From positions 56,257,152 through 56,321,151 of the forward strand of contig NC_084763.1 of assembly GCF_028858725.1 (NCBI RefSeq): DNA of 64,000 nt, written 5' to 3'. Positions 1-13,560 of this stretch are shown piece by piece. The stretch comes from Colius striatus (taxonomy: Eukaryota > Chordata > Aves > Coliiformes > Coliidae). The notes beneath the pieces were generated by a model that ran no database searches, was not told where the DNA came from, and was given only the letters and a program-made list of their open reading frames with translations. The position numbers were made by a program, and so were the translations under genes. The number at the start of each line of letters is the position of its first letter. Position 1 is the first letter of the stretch.

Positions 1-1519
1 ATACACACCCTTGCAATCAGGACTTGAGCCAATCTCTCTTGCTCAATTCTGACACAGGCACATTAACAAGAGCTAAAGTTAGTATGAGGAGCATTTAAAT
101 TATTTATAAAAAGGTCAGCAGAGCTCTATTTTTAGGACCATATTCCCTACTCTGATCTGCATTGCAGGTCTGTTACGCAAAGGAGTGAAATCAAAGGAAA
201 CAGAGCACATAGCAATGGATTAAAATCCATCCTGAACCAAAGAGGAAAAGGGCTGGATGTCACTCCAAGAAACTGTTTGAACATGTGTTTGACTTCGAGA
301 ATGGTGTTTAATCCCATTGATTTCCATAGGGCTGAAGCCTCCATTGCAAGTAGATACATAATTAAATGTCCTGGAAAGGAGGAATGGGCCTGAAAGCGAG
401 CTACAAGTCAATCACAAACCCATTCTGCTGAACTGGGACTTTCAAACCTTAAAGACTCATAGAATCACAGAATCATTTTGGTTGGAAAAGATTTTTAAGC
501 TCATTGAGTCTAAGTCTCCCCTCACCCTACCCAGCCCAGCACTACCCCATGGCCCTCAGCACCTCAGCCCCACGGCTTTGGGATCCCTCCAGGGCTGGGC
601 ACTTCCCCAGCTCCCTGGGCAGCCTGGCACAGGGGCTGACACCCCTCTCAGGGAAACAGTTCTGCCTCAGCTCCAGCCTCAATCTCCCCTGGGGCAACTC
701 CAGCCCATTTCCTCTTGTCTTGTTACCTGGGAGAAGAGACCAACCCTCAGCTCACTGCAGCCTCCTGTCAGGGAGTTGCAGAGTGCTGCTGTCTCCCCTC
801 AGGCTCCTCTTCTCCAGGCTCAACACCCCCATTCCCTCAGCCCCTCCCCAGCCCCTTGTGCTCCAGCCCCTTCCCCAGCTCTGTGCCCAGCTCTGGCCAC
901 GCTGCAGCCCCTCAGTGTCCCTGTGGCAGTGAGTGAGGGGCCCAGCACTGAGCACAGCCCTGGAGCTGCAGCCTCCCCAGGGCCCAGCACAGGGGATGGG
1001 CACTGCCCTGGGCCTGCTGCCACCCCACTGCTGAGTCCAGACAGGATGCCCCTGGCCCTCTTGCCCACCTGAGCATGCTGCTGGCCTATGTTCAGCTGCT
1101 GTCAAGTAACAACCCCAGGCCCCTTTCCCCCTGGGCAGTTTCCAGCCCTTCTGCCCCAGCCTGTGGCACTGCCTGGGTTTGCTGTTACCCAAGTGCAGGC
1201 TCCAGCCCTTGGACTTGTTCAACCTCATCCCATTGCCCTTGGCCCATGGCTTCAGCCTGGCCAGGGCCCTCTGAAGACCTTTCCTGCCCATTGTAGATCT
1301 TTGCCTGTATCTATTACAGTAACAGAAGTAGTGGTGGCAGAGCATGTAATTTGTGTGTCCACATGTAGATCTTTCCACTGGCTTTTCTCACTTACTTACA
1401 GTTCTCAGGAATACTTCACAGAGGTCAATCAAAGCTCAACAGAAAAGAAGCTTCTTGATTTCACAAGAACACACCCCTTGCACAGGATCCAAGTCACAGG
1501 CTGCACCCTGCAGCAGTAC
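1..1519 (-). other. CCDC13: CCDC13 intron at left edge
   Basis: No exon was recognised here. The block 458-1310 is a CR1 fragment; 1-457 looks like unique, AT-moderate intron sequence. Confidence 0.6.
458..1310 (-). mobile_element. CR1 LINE fragment, 3' part
   Basis: Starts on the plus strand with the reverse complement of the CR1 tail (catagaatcacagaatcatt) and runs into the reverse-transcriptase end. The minus-strand frame contains fragments such as LKPWAKGNGMRLNKSKG and GVLSLEKRSLRGD, which are CR1 ORF2 motifs. It is frame-broken and truncated, hence dead. It lies antisense to nothing known, inside a CCDC13 intron. Confidence 0.88.
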
Positions 1520-1672
1520 CTTTTGGGTCATCTTCAGCTCCTGTTTTGCAGACTGGAGTTGGTTACGATACTCCATCACTTTAAAGTTGGCTGCCGTTAA
1601 TTTTTCTTGCAATGCTTTCACCTTTGGACTTTCATCCTTTGAAGAGAAGGATGCACTTGGTAAGATCAGAAC
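1520..1672 (-). CDS. CCDC13: CCDC13 coding exon 5 (last in window)
   Basis: Encodes [20 protein letters not shown] and on to [10 protein letters not shown] took the acceptor ttttcccctgaag| at 1672; ctgcag| at 1699 is also in phase. The donor is ambiguous: AAAAG|gtactg after 1520 (phase 0) or CAGG|gtgcag after 1507 (phase 1). The core match to human VKALQDRLVATNLKMSDLRN is clear. Confidence 0.85.
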
Positions 1673-4600
1673 CTTCAGGGGAAAACTGAAGTGATTAAGC
1701 TGCAGAGATCTGTCAGAATCACTGAGTCTTTTTCCTTCCCAGACCCTTGCCTAATTTTTGGAGTCATGGAGAAGGTGACCAGAGCAATCTGCTCACCAAA
1801 CTAGTGATGGGGATACATCCCTGGCACAAGGACAGGACTGCACAATAGGAGAGAACTACCAGCTTCTCATTTCCCCTCTGCAATTACAACTCATACCAAG
1901 TTTTCTTCTACCATCTTCAGAGCTGATTGCTTGATTCCTGTATCACCACCACCAAGAGAATGGATTTTTTCTATGGCTCTTTGTAGCTGGAAAAAAACAC
2001 ACAATGCATGGTTATTACAGAACAAATACAGTGAAGCCCATGAAATATTAATGAACAAAAAAGTACAACAGCAGTTTTGATGCTCCTGGGTGTTTATCTA
2101 CATTGGCAAAAGATTTCATTTTCCCTTGGTTCTTTTTTAAAGAGCCTCAGTAGGAAAGCTTTCTTCTTTTCCTCTGTTATTTTACTGTGGAAGAACTCCA
2201 GTGAAAATGTCTCTGGAGCTGCTGAGATCTGTTTTCAAGCATGGAGACTTCTGGGGGGTTTTATCACCCCAGGTTCCTAAAAACAAGTGTTTCTGTAGAT
2301 AAATGCAAATCTAGCCCAGCACAGATCAGGATTGTCTCATCTGTTAGATTCTGGCTGTCACTTTACTCACTTTTAAAGAGAATCACAGGACTCTTCAGAA
2401 AAAGCACATGGCTCTACTCACCAGAGGGATTGCAAAGGAGAAATGGCTACCTAATGCTCTACAGCTGAAGTTTAGCAGTGCTGTTAAGGCTTTTTTCCTT
2501 CAGCTGTTAGCTCCAAGGTAGCATTTCTGCTGCCCATGAAGAATGTCTCCTCTTGCTTGCCACAGCAAAGGCAGGCAGCCATTTAGCCCCTCCTCCTCTC
2601 TATCATGTCCTGTGTTGAGGTTGTAAAAGCATCTCCCTGGATGGGAGTGCAGTGAATTTGGAGCTGGAAAGGCCAGGAAGTGTCACTTAAAGGGCTGAGA
2701 TTTCAGTCTCTGAGGTGAGTGGAAAACCTTGATCATTAGTCTGCATAAAAGAAGCTCTAAGGAATAGCTTCTTCATTGAAGTGCTCTCTGGGGAAAGAGA
2801 GTGCAACACAGGGACAACTCTAATGTCACCCCATCTCTGCAAGGAAATCAATGGCTAAACCACCCCTCTAGCCAGTTCATAAACTCTTTTAGCCAGTGGA
2901 CTGGGAATGAGAAATTTCAGCTAGTGTTGGCAGCTGCTAGGTCAAATCCTAAGGAATTTTCCTGCAAACATCCATTTGCAGCCTCTGTTTACACCTGTCA
3001 CCATTTTCTGTGTGACTGCTCGATTGCTGGATGGCCACACCTTCCATTTTTGTTTGTGGGGACACAGCCAAGTTAAAACACTTCTGGTTTGCACATCTTT
3101 TCAGTTTTCATACAAGCAAAGAGCTAACAATCAGGTAGAGCAGGGCACACAGGAACTCCTCCAGCTCTCCATCTCTCTCCCAGAGAAGGAGACTCCACAG
3201 CCCATCTGGGCAGCCTGAGACTCAACCCACAAGTTACCATTTCCCTTGTTTTCTGTGTGGGTGTCTCTGTAAAGAATGAAGTCAGGGAGTACAATCAGGG
3301 GAGTCTGGTCTTCTGCTCATTCTCCATTACATCACATCAAATGGCTGGACTGATTGTGGACTGGGTTTTGTTGCCCATGCCCAGCTGACTTGTCCCTTTT
3401 GAGGCAGGCAGCCCCTTCAGCTGCTGCACCAGGACTGCCAGCCCTGTTATGTCTAACAGCCCTGCAGAGACACCTGAGGTCAAGTGGCATCTCAGATTGT
3501 ACTTTCATGCTTACATGTTGGCACCTGAGTGGCACTCTAGTTGTCTTGGTTCTTCTACTCTGACCAGCAATTATTGTTTCTTGACAATTTCTGTTTGCAT
3601 TGAGTTTGCTGTCCTCTCCTGAAATGGCTTTTCCTTAGGGTCAATAGCTGACAGCATGCTGTTTCAATAATGGTCATCACATTTCTGTAGTAGGAGATTA
3701 TAATCAAGTTGATTCTTCTCCAAATTCATCATGTCTTCATCCCCTACCTGTGTGATTTTGTCCCTAGCTACACCCAATATTTCTTAGCCAGCCTGACAAC
3801 TGTTTGACAAGACTCCTCTGACCAGAACACAGGAGTTCCTCAAAAACTTCATCTCCCATGTCATGATCTTTCAGGAAACTGAGGTACAATTCAGACACAT
3901 GCATGAATCATGATCATAAGTCACTGTGAAGGATGGAGGCAAAATGCATTTGGCAGATAGCTTGATAAACATTATTGAAGCCATTTAAATGGCATCTCCT
4001 AAGGAAGGAAAGCATCCAAGATTTGGGTAAGGAAGAGCAGCAGTAGCCAATGAACAAAGTAAATATTGACATCAAGGCATCTGCAGTTTTCATGGCAGCA
4101 ATCACCTGAGTAAAATTCCTCCTGTGAAAGGTTAGCACATATGAAAAAGTCACACTAAGCCAGAAAAAGGAATCTGCCTGAGTGATGATCTGCTGTCTTA
4201 CATGACATATTTTGTTACTGTCTCAGTTCTGGAAATACTTATGCCAGAAGCCAGCTTTCCTGATGTGGATGAATAAAGCTGAGGAGAGCAGAGTACCAAC
4301 TCATGACTGCTATTAATGAGGTGGGAATACAGGACATAATGGTATGAAATGAGCTCCTCCTTATGCAAAATATCACTGCTGGGAAAGCCTCTGTGCTTCA
4401 AATACAAGTGAACATTCCTAACTGGCATTTCATAAAACTTAGGGATAGCCTCTCCTAACTCTTCCTTCTGTAAAGGTGGAAACAGCTGAGGGCACACATG
4501 ACTGCTATCATGGACACAAACTAGCAGAACTCAGAGCAAGCATGGTTGGAAGAGCAAATTCAAAATGAGAACAGGAATCAAACCCAATTTGCACAGCTCC

Positions 4601-7600
4601 TCCATCCCAAAGGCTGCATTCCTGCTTTAGCATGCAAAAAGAGAACAAGAAACTCACTTCTCTCTCCAGCTCTTTGACTCTGTTACTCAGTTGTTTCACT
4701 TTGGCTTTTTCACACTCAGCCTCAGCAGTTATCTCACGATTCTTTTTGGCTAGTTCAACAATTTTGGTAGCTGCAACATCTCCAGCTAAAACAGACGTCC
4801 CTGAAAAGTACACATGAGAGCAAAGGACAGATCTCAGAGGCAAGATTCAGAACAGATGATGCTTTTGTCCTCTGTCCAGTCCACAATGTACTTTTATTGT
4901 CTAATCCCTTTCTCTCAGAGCTGTGCCAGGCACTCAAATGAACAAGTGAGGGAAAGAAGGGTCAGAGATTCCAGCTGGATTGCTTGGTCCTTTAGAGGCA
5001 GCATCACATTGTGGCTGGCAGAGCCAGATTTCACACTTTAGCAACAGGCACATGTCAAAAGGCCACAACAGTGGTCACAGCAACTATAAATTACTACAAA
5101 GAAAGGGTGGAGGTGTTTTCTGCTTACCACTGGGAAGGCCAGTTATGCACAGGTATTTGAGGCATACTGTAGCAAAAGACAACACTCTGTTTTGCACTGG
5201 TTGTTTACTACTGCAGGAGTTGCTGAAACAGAGGTAAGAACCTTTCTAGATATCTGTCCTGAAAGGTCAAGCACAGTATTACAGTTGGGTCCTGGATAAT
5301 GGCCAGGAAATGTCATCGTGCCTATTTATACATCCCTTGAGATTATGCATGGAGCCTTACTGTATTACTCTTTTAATTGCTCTTTTAAACAGATACTTCA
5401 TTCACCTCCTCATCAGAGAGGGTTTGATTAGAGTCATAAATAAGGTAATGACCAAGGTCTGGCTCCTGTGCCACTTGGCTTTCATTGACATCACATAGGT
5501 GAAGGAAAGTTCTTGCATGAGTGCAAAAATCAATGTGACTGCATACAGTGTCCACAGAAACCTCCAGCTCAGCAGCAAATATGAACCTGCAATAACAAAT
5601 CCTTGGTGGGAGATATGAAGATTAAACCTGGCTGTGGCCCTTCTTAACTCTTTCCTTGTCCTTCAGTGCTCTGAACTAATGACTTTTCTATTGACACCCA
5701 TGAGGATTATACCCAAGAGCTGGGGTGAGCTGCAAGGATTCATAATTCATTCTAAAATGAATTCTGAGTCCCAAAACCCCCTAGAGACAGTAAAGGGGCT
5801 GTGAGGAATATGGGTAACAACAGAATATGAGCCCATGTCACTATTTAAAAACCCTGCAGAGAAAAGAATCATAGAATGGTAGGGATTGGAAGGGACCTTT
5901 AGAGATCATCTAGTCCAACCCCCTGCAGAAGCAGGGTCACCTAGATCAGGTCACATAGGAACATGTCCAGGTGGGTCTTGAAGCCCTCCAAGGAAGGAGC
6001 CTCCACAACCCCTCTGGGCAGCCTGTGCCAGGGCTCCCTCACCTGAACAGTGAAATAGCTTTTTCTTTTGTTTAAGTGGAACTTTTTGTGTTCCAGCTTC
6101 ATCCCATCACCCCTTGTCCTGTTGCTGGCTACTATAGAAAAAAAAAGGATGTCCCAACCTCCTGACACCCAGCCTTTAGATATTGGTAAATGTTAATGAG
6201 ATCTCCCCTCAATCTCCTCTTCTCCAGACTAAAAGAATACTTTTGTTATTTTCAACAGTATTTCCACTGTTGACACTCCTTTATCTGTGACTCCCCTCTG
6301 ATCTAGAAGCTCCTTTCTCCTTAGTTTTCATACTAAATAATGCCTGCAAAGAATCCAAGTAAGGACTAAACTGACCCAAAGGCAGAGGCACGGGGCAAAC
6401 TGCCACAAGCTGGCATGGGGGGCAGCCAAGGAAGCTGCAACAGCACATCAGGCTCCTGGTCCTGAGCCGGTAATAGCTTATCATCTCTCCTAAACACGAG
6501 CTATGGACAGTTTTAAGACATTAAGGTGGAATTTAGGTGTTCAGTTCTGCCAACTGCTGGCTTTCCCCTTCTCTGCTAGCCTGGTCATCGCTGTTGGCCT
6601 GAACAACAGTGGCACCCAGTGGAGGACGTGCAGCCTGCACTTTCAAGGGACTCCTGAGCCACCGGAGAAGCTGGACTCTGCATTGAGAGTCATCCAATAA
6701 GAGATGCATCCAGCATCGTGCATGTGCCCAATTCAAGCAAACAAAAGGACCCTGAATAAGGAATTTCTCACTACACAGCAGAAAAAGCTGCAACATTGCT
6801 CCTTGGAGTTAGCAGAAAGCTTTCCAAAACATTATTTCTATGAATCATCATTTTTTTGTGCCAGTAACAGCAAGATGGCAGATCTGTGGGGAGCAGATAT
6901 CACTACATAGCCCAAAAGAGCACTGGCCTTTAAGGATTAAGGAACATACAGTTATTAGGAGCAATATTTTGCACCTTAGGTCTGACCTATCTGCCTACCA
7001 GAATTCATTTGGTCCTTTCAGTGGCTCTCTAAGATGAAGAGGAGTGGTAGTATTCATACTTTGGAGCTCCTGAAACTGCAGGAGAGGGAGAGGTATAGAT
7101 TCTTAAGGTTATATGCTGTTCCTTCTATTAGTGTTATCACATCAAACCAGTGTGAGGAACCTCCCTCTGCAAACAAAGCAATGAGACTCCTTACATGGGA
7201 GAGACATCAAAGTTTAGTAAACTCTGAACATGCAAACCAGTGTGGGTTTAGACTCTTGCAAGTTTAGGTAGCAGCTCTTAGTGTTGACTAACCCTGGACC
7301 CAATCAAGTATTTTCAAGGTTCAGAGCCAAGAGGTTTCAGTGTTACTGCAAATTACTGTAAGCTCAACAGAGAACAAAGGTTTCTCAGTGAGAGCTGTAT
7401 TTTGATCCTGCCAAAGAGAAGCTTATTACAGGAGTGGAAATGGAGGCACCCACCACATGACCAAAACACTCCTTTTCAGCATAAAGCAGGTAAAGAGATG
7501 TCACATGAGTATTTCACTGCCAGGAGCCCACAATGAATCTGTTATCCTACCTCTGTTGTCACCAAAAGCAAGCAAACACTGGAACTAACATGATGGGAAT

Positions 7601-10600
7601 ACAAAGTTCCTGTGTTTACCTGTCAGAGCCAATCTGTCCTCCTGGAATTTCTTCTGGAGTTGCTTCATTTCAAACTCTTTCTCTGCCACCAGTTTGTACA
7701 GTCTGCAGTTTTCATCTCGGACCTCTCGAAGCTGATCCTGGAGCTGCTCGTTCTCAACCTCAAGCAACCTGGGGAAAAGAATAAAGAAGTCAAAATGGCA
7801 AATGTCACTGCAATGTGCTTCAGATAGATGCTGCCAGAAATAAAACATTGAAATGACTGGATGAGCTGAGCTCAGCAGGAGTTTACTGAATTAAGGAGAA
7901 TATTCTAAACCTCAGCTCAGCACACAAGCTTGTGATCTGATCTAGCCAGTTAACTTCTTTCTGCTTAGAAATATCTGCACTTCCTTGTGCTGTCAGGGGC
8001 AAAACATCACAGAGCAGGTGTATTTTCAGTGCCCTGGAGGTTACTGAATAGTCTCACCTCACTCAGTTTTACTTTTCTGGTTGTCCAGAGGAAAGCTGGC
8101 AGGCTCATCATTCAGCATCTGTGGTGCTTTCTGTACTTACTGAGGCTAACAGAAGCCAACAGAGCATCAGGTACAAAAAGCTGCTCCTGAGGTTCTTTCT
8201 CTAGAAGGGAATGCTTCCTAGCAAGTCACAAAACACCAGTTTCCTGCATCCTCATCTGATTTTCTTGGAACCTCACCAGTGTGGATTGGCATCAGTTTGT
8301 ATTTTAATGTTGCTTTTTGGAGCTCATTTAGAAACAAAGAATATTGGAAAGGAAATAAAGAATAAAGGAGAGAATATTTCCTCCTATGAAGAGGAGAAAA
8401 CAGCCTTGCTTCTCTATTCTTCAGTACATTTAGTAACATTTATGGGTTTCATCTCTCTAAGACATCCAGAGAATTGATATCTTTAATCTCTTTGCTGTCT
8501 CTACGTGAGGGTTCCTCCAAATGAAAAAAAACCCTAGAAGCTAAGGCCTCAGGGGTTTAATTCAGTTGTGGACACTGTAATCTGTTTGAGATGCCTCAGG
8601 ATTATCTGAGCTACAGATGTGAGGCCAGCAGGCACATGGTATGGCTCTTGGGAAAACTTGTGGGGCCAAGTCAGAGAGTTGAAAGCATTTCAGAAAGCTC
8701 TACCTGAGTTTCAGGATGAGGTCCCACTCTTTACCAAGACAGGGGTAAAACACATGGGAAAGTCAAAAGGAGGTTTAATCAATGCTACCAGTGCTGCCAC
8801 TAAGTCCAGACTACAACAGAAGTAAGCTATAGCTTGGATAAACACAAAGATTTGGATAAAGGCCAGTTGTTAACAGTACACACCTGTGGCTACAGACACA
8901 TCCACAGCCAGAGCAGTCAGCTACCTCAATAGCCTACTCACCCAAGCCTTTTCTATCCAAAAGTTTCAGCAAGCTTTTGCCTCCAACTGGATTTTTAGGA
9001 CTTACTGCACCCTCCATATGCACACATCAGAATAAATGACCCCTTAAAGCACTGCCAAAAGCAGCACAGTCAATTTATGAGAGGATTCACAATCCATAAT
9101 TAAGAAATGCACTTCTGTTTCAGTGCTGCAAAGCAAAGGGAGATCAAAGGCAGCTGTTTACAAAGGAAAAGAAAGCAAGCATCAATCTGAGAGGAGAAAA
9201 GGGCAAACTCAGTTATTCCCACAGGTACCACTCACAGAAGTGAGCAACAAAACTGTGCAGATGTAATTAGAGACAGGTGGACTTTCAACAGGTAGGGAAT
9301 TAACATGGAAAAAGGGTTCTGAGCTCTTTAACACACCTGATCAGCAATGCTTCCCTCAGAGACAGCTTCCAAGTCTTGCCAAACAAAAGCACTTACAGTA
9401 GGATGGGCAGAAGTCCCAGCTGCACAAAGCTGGAGTCTCCTCTGAGGCAATGCTCCATCCCATCCCACCCCAGAGCGACTCTGGATGTTACAAAGGTGGT
9501 AGCAGGTTCCATCCAAGTGGTTCAGCTATGGAAAGTCAGACAAAAGAAACAGGCTGCAGAAAGGCAACCCTTTTCACTCTGGTTCAGGGAAACAGAGCCA
9601 CGGGGAGCTTATGAGCAGGACCTGTGACTGAACTTCAGGTGTGTGTCTTTTCCAGCTCTGTTACAGATTCTCCACGTTAGAATCACTTAAATACAGGAAA
9701 TAGAGCAGAGAGGATAAAGTTACAGAAAGAACAAACCAGAGAGACAGAAATGTCAGCTAAACAAAATCTGGGAGCAGGATGGGAGGAAGGAAGAATGAAC
9801 TCCCAAGGCTCAGAGGAAGGGAGACTTTGAGTGTGTTCCAAGCTCTGCTCTAAACAAGCCTGACATGGTGAAATCACTGCCACTGCAGCCCATATGGAGC
9901 CCTGTTATTCTGGAACAAGTTCCTAATGTGTTGTCATGGGAATGCTGCAAAGTACATCCTGGTGAATCCCTTCCAGAAGCAAATCCTGCCTGGATTTGGT
10001 ACACTTAGAAGCACTTTTTTTGCTGAATGCAATGTACATAAGCAAAGGATGATCCAGATAAATCTGCTACACCTGTTATGTCATCTGGGGGCTCTTAACA
10101 GCCAGTGCCACTGAAAAGGGAGGTAAGTAATAGCTCTTGAATTACTCAGACCTAAACTACTGCACTGTAAATAGCAGAGAACTGCTGGGACTCTCCTGTT
10201 CTCTGCACCTCAGAGTATGCACACTGCACCAGGATGTGCTATGAGACTAAGCCCCTCTCCCCCACCAGACAAATCCACATCTCCACTGTGGGAACCAGTT
10301 TCCTTCTCCATGAAAACAAATAAAAATAGTGATATTCCCCCCCCCCCCCATATCTCAACAGTTATGTATTATCCAAACAAAATGTTGAAGGGAAGAGTAC
10401 AGCTGCTAGAGGTCAGATCAGAAGCACAGCTTGGCAAATCAGACAGCCATGGTGAGGGGCCTGTGTGGGAAGAAGACAAATGTATGATGCAATGGTGAGA
10501 GCATCAGTCTCTAGGTTAATTCCCTGTTTCCACACAGACTTCCTTTGCAAGAAGAACAGTCCCTTCTCAGAAGCACCTGAAAGCTTCAGTGGTGCATTTG

Positions 10601-12069
10601 TGAGTTCCCTGCATCTAAACAGAAGCTTTGTTGCAGCTTATGAACTGAGGCATTTAAGGAAGCAATCTTCAGAAAGAAGCTGAGCAAGGAATTGCCTTGA
10701 GTAACACAGAGGGAAGACCAGCATTTAGGGCCAAATAAACCTTGGTTAGTGGCTTGATAAACTTTGGTAGAGGTGCCCTTCCCCACTCTAGATGTATGGT
10801 ATATGCCTAACTGTGGCTTGCCATCCATCATCTGCTGGTTTTGGCAGAGCTGCCAGCTCCTCCTTCCTGCCCTTGTATCACTGTGCATCACCCCATCATG
10901 GTGCCAATAAAATACTCTCTGGGGCTAAAGCTTTACATTGGATCACTAGACCAGAGGTAAAAGTACCCTTGCCCCAGGAAGTGAATCCAGTTTCCAGCAA
11001 ACAGCTGCAAGTGGGGAGCAGAAGCAGGAACTTCTTCAGCTGGCTTCACCACTAACACAGAGCAAATCCCTGAATGGCCAACACTGTATAACTGCAGACA
11101 TGTTTGGGATGTGTCCAGCCTCAGTCCTGTTCTGGTTTGTAAAGAGACAGTACTGTGTCAGAAGGAAAGACTGACTACAACCTAGGAGGAAGAGAAATTA
11201 TCTGAGCTGGGGTTTCAAATCTCTGCCTCAATAAATTGAATTCTACACAGCTGCAGATTGAGGGAGATCCACAGCAGAACATCCAGTGTCTTAGAAATTC
11301 AGCTACTACTCTAATGGGTGAGGAAAGATATAAACCCTTGTCCAGTAAGATTCAAATCCCTACCTTTTATCATCCTGTCAAGCACCTTAACCAGGAGGCA
11401 GCTATAAGACCCTTCTATGTCTGTCTTCTTCTAAGACAGCTTGTATCACAAACATAGCCTGGGGAACACTTTCTGTGCTGCAGGCCTTTGGGCCAAGTTT
11501 CTTTGGCCTTGTCTGTGTTTGGAATTATTCATGTAGGAAACCTATTTGATTACAAGGCTAGGCAGGAATCAACAAACAGTTCTGAGAAGGTTAGTGATCC
11601 TGAATGACTGGATTTCATCAGGTAGTACCTGGCTGTCCCCAACCCTTAACCTTTCTGTCCTGCCCCTCTTCATTTGTGAAACTCTGGTAATAAAGAGCCC
11701 ATCACAATGCTCTGAGGACAAACATGTTAGGGACAGCAAGAGTCTTCTCAGGATAATGAAAGCCCAACACATGAAGACAGAAAGCGCCCAGGCAACTTGA
11801 GTTTCCCAAGATCCTGTGCAAAACACACTTCTGTGACTTCCTGAGGGAACGGTGCTGCTACACCTTTACCTTTTGCTGCCATCTTCAGTTACTGCTTGTC
11901 CTGTTTCAAACAGTTTTAGATCACTCAGGATTCCGAAAGCCTCCTTTGTGTTGCCATTGTCACCTTTCTGACTGTTCTCTTTCTTCCTTTCCATCAGACT
12001 TTGCAGCCTCCTTTGCTGTTGTTCTTCGTAGGCCTTAAACTGGCTTTGAAAGTCTCCAGTCACGTTCAT
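1520..12069 (-). CDS. CCDC13: CCDC13, 5' part (five coding exons; 3' part beyond left edge)
   Basis: Coiled-coil domain-containing protein 13; the family is known as a centriolar-satellite/centrosome protein with roles in ciliogenesis and DNA-damage response. Five minus-strand exons join in phase: 12069-11870, 7768-7620, 4800-4658, 1986-1897 and 1672-1520, giving 245 codons of a protein of about 715 residues in human. Conserved stretches recognised from memory are [36 protein letters not shown] and [14 protein letters not shown]; they are heptad-rich and charged, as expected for coiled coil. No stop codon is reached, so the rest lies left of position 1. Its neighbour HIGD1A is on the same strand just upstream, as in human 3p22.1. 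The identity is secure; the end of the last visible exon is not. Confidence 0.93.
1897..1986 (-). CDS. CCDC13: CCDC13 coding exon 4 (90 bases)
   Basis: Exactly 30 codons between tttttttccag and gtatgag, starting [20 protein letters not shown]. Both ends are phase 0, matching exon 3 before and exon 5 after. It corresponds to the LQTALTRL... segment after ELERE in human CCDC13 (recalled). It was found from its splice sites and phase because it is too short to stand out as an open frame. Confidence 0.85.
1987..4657 (-). other. CCDC13: CCDC13 intron 3
   Basis: About 2.7 kb with no recognised exon, repeat or RNA gene; the open frames here are short and have no protein-like pattern. Confidence 0.6.
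4658..4800 (-). CDS. CCDC13: CCDC13 coding exon 3
   Basis: 143 bases between the acceptor cttttcag and the donor gtgagt; encodes (G)[19 protein letters not shown] and on to VKELERE, ending in phase 0. This is the best conserved block of the visible part of the protein. Confidence 0.95.
4801..7619 (-). other. CCDC13: CCDC13 intron 2
   Basis: Contains the CR1 fragment at 5868-6236. I see nothing else recognisable in it. Confidence 0.6.
5868..6236 (-). mobile_element. CR1 LINE fragment, 3' end
   Basis: Opens with the CR1 tail in reverse (agaatcatagaatggtaggg) followed by the standard 3' UTR and ORF2 end; the minus-strand translation includes [20 protein letters not shown], the last ORF2 motif. 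Truncated at about 370 bases. Confidence 0.93.
7620..7768 (-). CDS. CCDC13: CCDC13 coding exon 2
   Basis: 149 bases bounded by ccccag| and |gtaaac; encodes [20 protein letters not shown] and on to RLALT, an uninterrupted heptad-like helix. The split codons at both ends (AG+G = Arg; G+GG = Gly) fit the neighbouring exons. Confidence 0.93.
7769..11869 (-). other. CCDC13: CCDC13 intron 1 (between coding exons)
   Basis: About 4.1 kb without a recognised exon or mobile element. The only low-complexity piece is a C homopolymer near 10,338-10,349. Confidence 0.6.
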
Positions 12070-12087
12070 CCCTGACTCCAGTGTTTA
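11870..12087 (-). CDS. CCDC13: CCDC13 first coding exon
   Basis: The exon starts at 12087 after the acceptor gattttag and has 18 bases of 5' UTR. The ATG is at 12069 and opens [19 protein letters not shown]. The donor AAAG|gtaaag follows base 11870 with two bases of a codon left over. The match to the CCDC13 N-terminus (QFKAM..., then a Q/R/K-rich helix) is recalled. An untranslated first exon in the CpG island upstream is inferred. Confidence 0.9.
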
Positions 12088-12999
12088 CTAAAATCATAAC
12101 AAGAAGAAAATCAAAAGCGACAGAGATCAACATTGCTTTGAAAAACATCCTCTCCCAGCAGCTGCTCTGCATTTTTTCCTCACCAACCTCTGCAGTGTCT
12201 CTCTGCCACCTCCTCCTCTCAGCCAATGTTCTCTTCAGTCTTGCTGCCTTGCCTCGAGTGCCTTTTCCCATAAACAGCTTTCAGTCCTCAAAACAATTCT
12301 TACTGTCTTTTTCACTCTAGCATTTAAAAAGTCATGTTTTAAAACGGGATCTGTTTAAATGAAACATTTTTACAGAGGAGCAAGTCGGGGTCAAATCCAA
12401 GCAAATGTGGCAACCACGTCATACTGCCTAAAAGGAACATAGCCCGTTTGCAACCATCCAGCCTTCCCATGGTTGAAGGAAATGCGCAGATCACCCCATT
12501 TTTGGGTTAACGTGGGCCTGACAGAGGATGAAAGATCTCTGTTTATCCTAATGCTCCCTTTGGGCACTAGACACCTAGAGTGTGGCTTATGTCTTTCCCC
12601 CAGATTTCTAAGCATTAAGTGATACTGTTAGAGCAGTAATATTGCCAGCCATTAAAATGCCTGGAGCTTCACTTTAGATGACGAAAGGCGACCAGTTTTC
12701 TGATGTATTCCAGCCCCCTCTCCTTCTGTTTGACATTTACTGTAGGCAAAAAATCTGGGGCATCTTTGGTCTAGGAAAAAAGAATCAATAAAAGCTTTCA
12801 AAGGCAGGCTCTCCACTGAGTAATTAACACGGGCGTTTTCTCACACTCAGGCAACAACGATAGTGACAAAGGTGATGCCAAAACGCCCCTGTGTGCCTGT
12901 ATGTACGGTACGGGCAGAGATGCAGGTGAAGCCTCCACAGCCGTGAGCAAGGTGCATTAAAGACTGCCAAGTGCAAAGGGCAGAGTGCTTTGCCCCTGC

Positions 13000-13560
13000 C
13001 TAGTGCGTATGGCCTGGGAACAACCTTTAGCCCTCCAGCCTACCTGGGCACCGACTCCAAAGCCGGCGCTGGGGGACCTGCCACAGAGCAGCTGTGCGGA
13101 GGCAGCGGCTTCCCTCTCTTCCCCGCCCAACGCCCGCGCTGCCTCTCCCCGAGCCTCACTCACTCCCCTGCCTACCGAAACCGCCTTCCCCGGCGCCGGG
13201 AGCAGCGGGCGGGTCCCGGCCGCCCGGCTCGGCAGCGCAGGGCCAGGAGCGCAGCGCCCGGCCGCCGCAGCACGCGGTTCCCATGGCAACGGGGGCACGG
13301 CCGCGCACGCGCGCCGCTCCCCTCAGCCCGCCGCCATGACGCTTCCCCTCGGCCGCCCTTCCTTCGCCAGCGACGGGCCGCCTCTTCCCGCAGAAAGCCC
13401 GGCCCGTTCGGGTTACGGGGGTGACGGGAACCCAGCCCCTCCTCATCCCGGCCCGCCCCGGGGAGGAGGAGGGCTGTGACAGCAAGCGGCTGTGCGCCAT
13501 GGAGGGGAGTCGCCTTGCAGGCTCCGCAGCCCCACCCCCGCGAAGGAGAGCCAAGGACAC
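13000..13560 (-). promoter_or_regulatory. CCDC13: CpG-island promoter of CCDC13
   Basis: A sharply CpG- and GC-rich block in otherwise AT-moderate DNA, about 1 kb upstream of the CCDC13 ATG. On the minus strand it offers donors for an untranslated first exon, for example GGGGA|gtgagtgag after 13164. No TATA box was seen, as usual for housekeeping-type promoters. The start site cannot be fixed from sequence alone. Long open frames here are a by-product of base composition. Confidence 0.7.

Noticed and set aside
482-1072. 196-residue open frame, proline/serine-rich
   Set aside because: It is the antisense of a CR1 fragment; base composition explains the openness.
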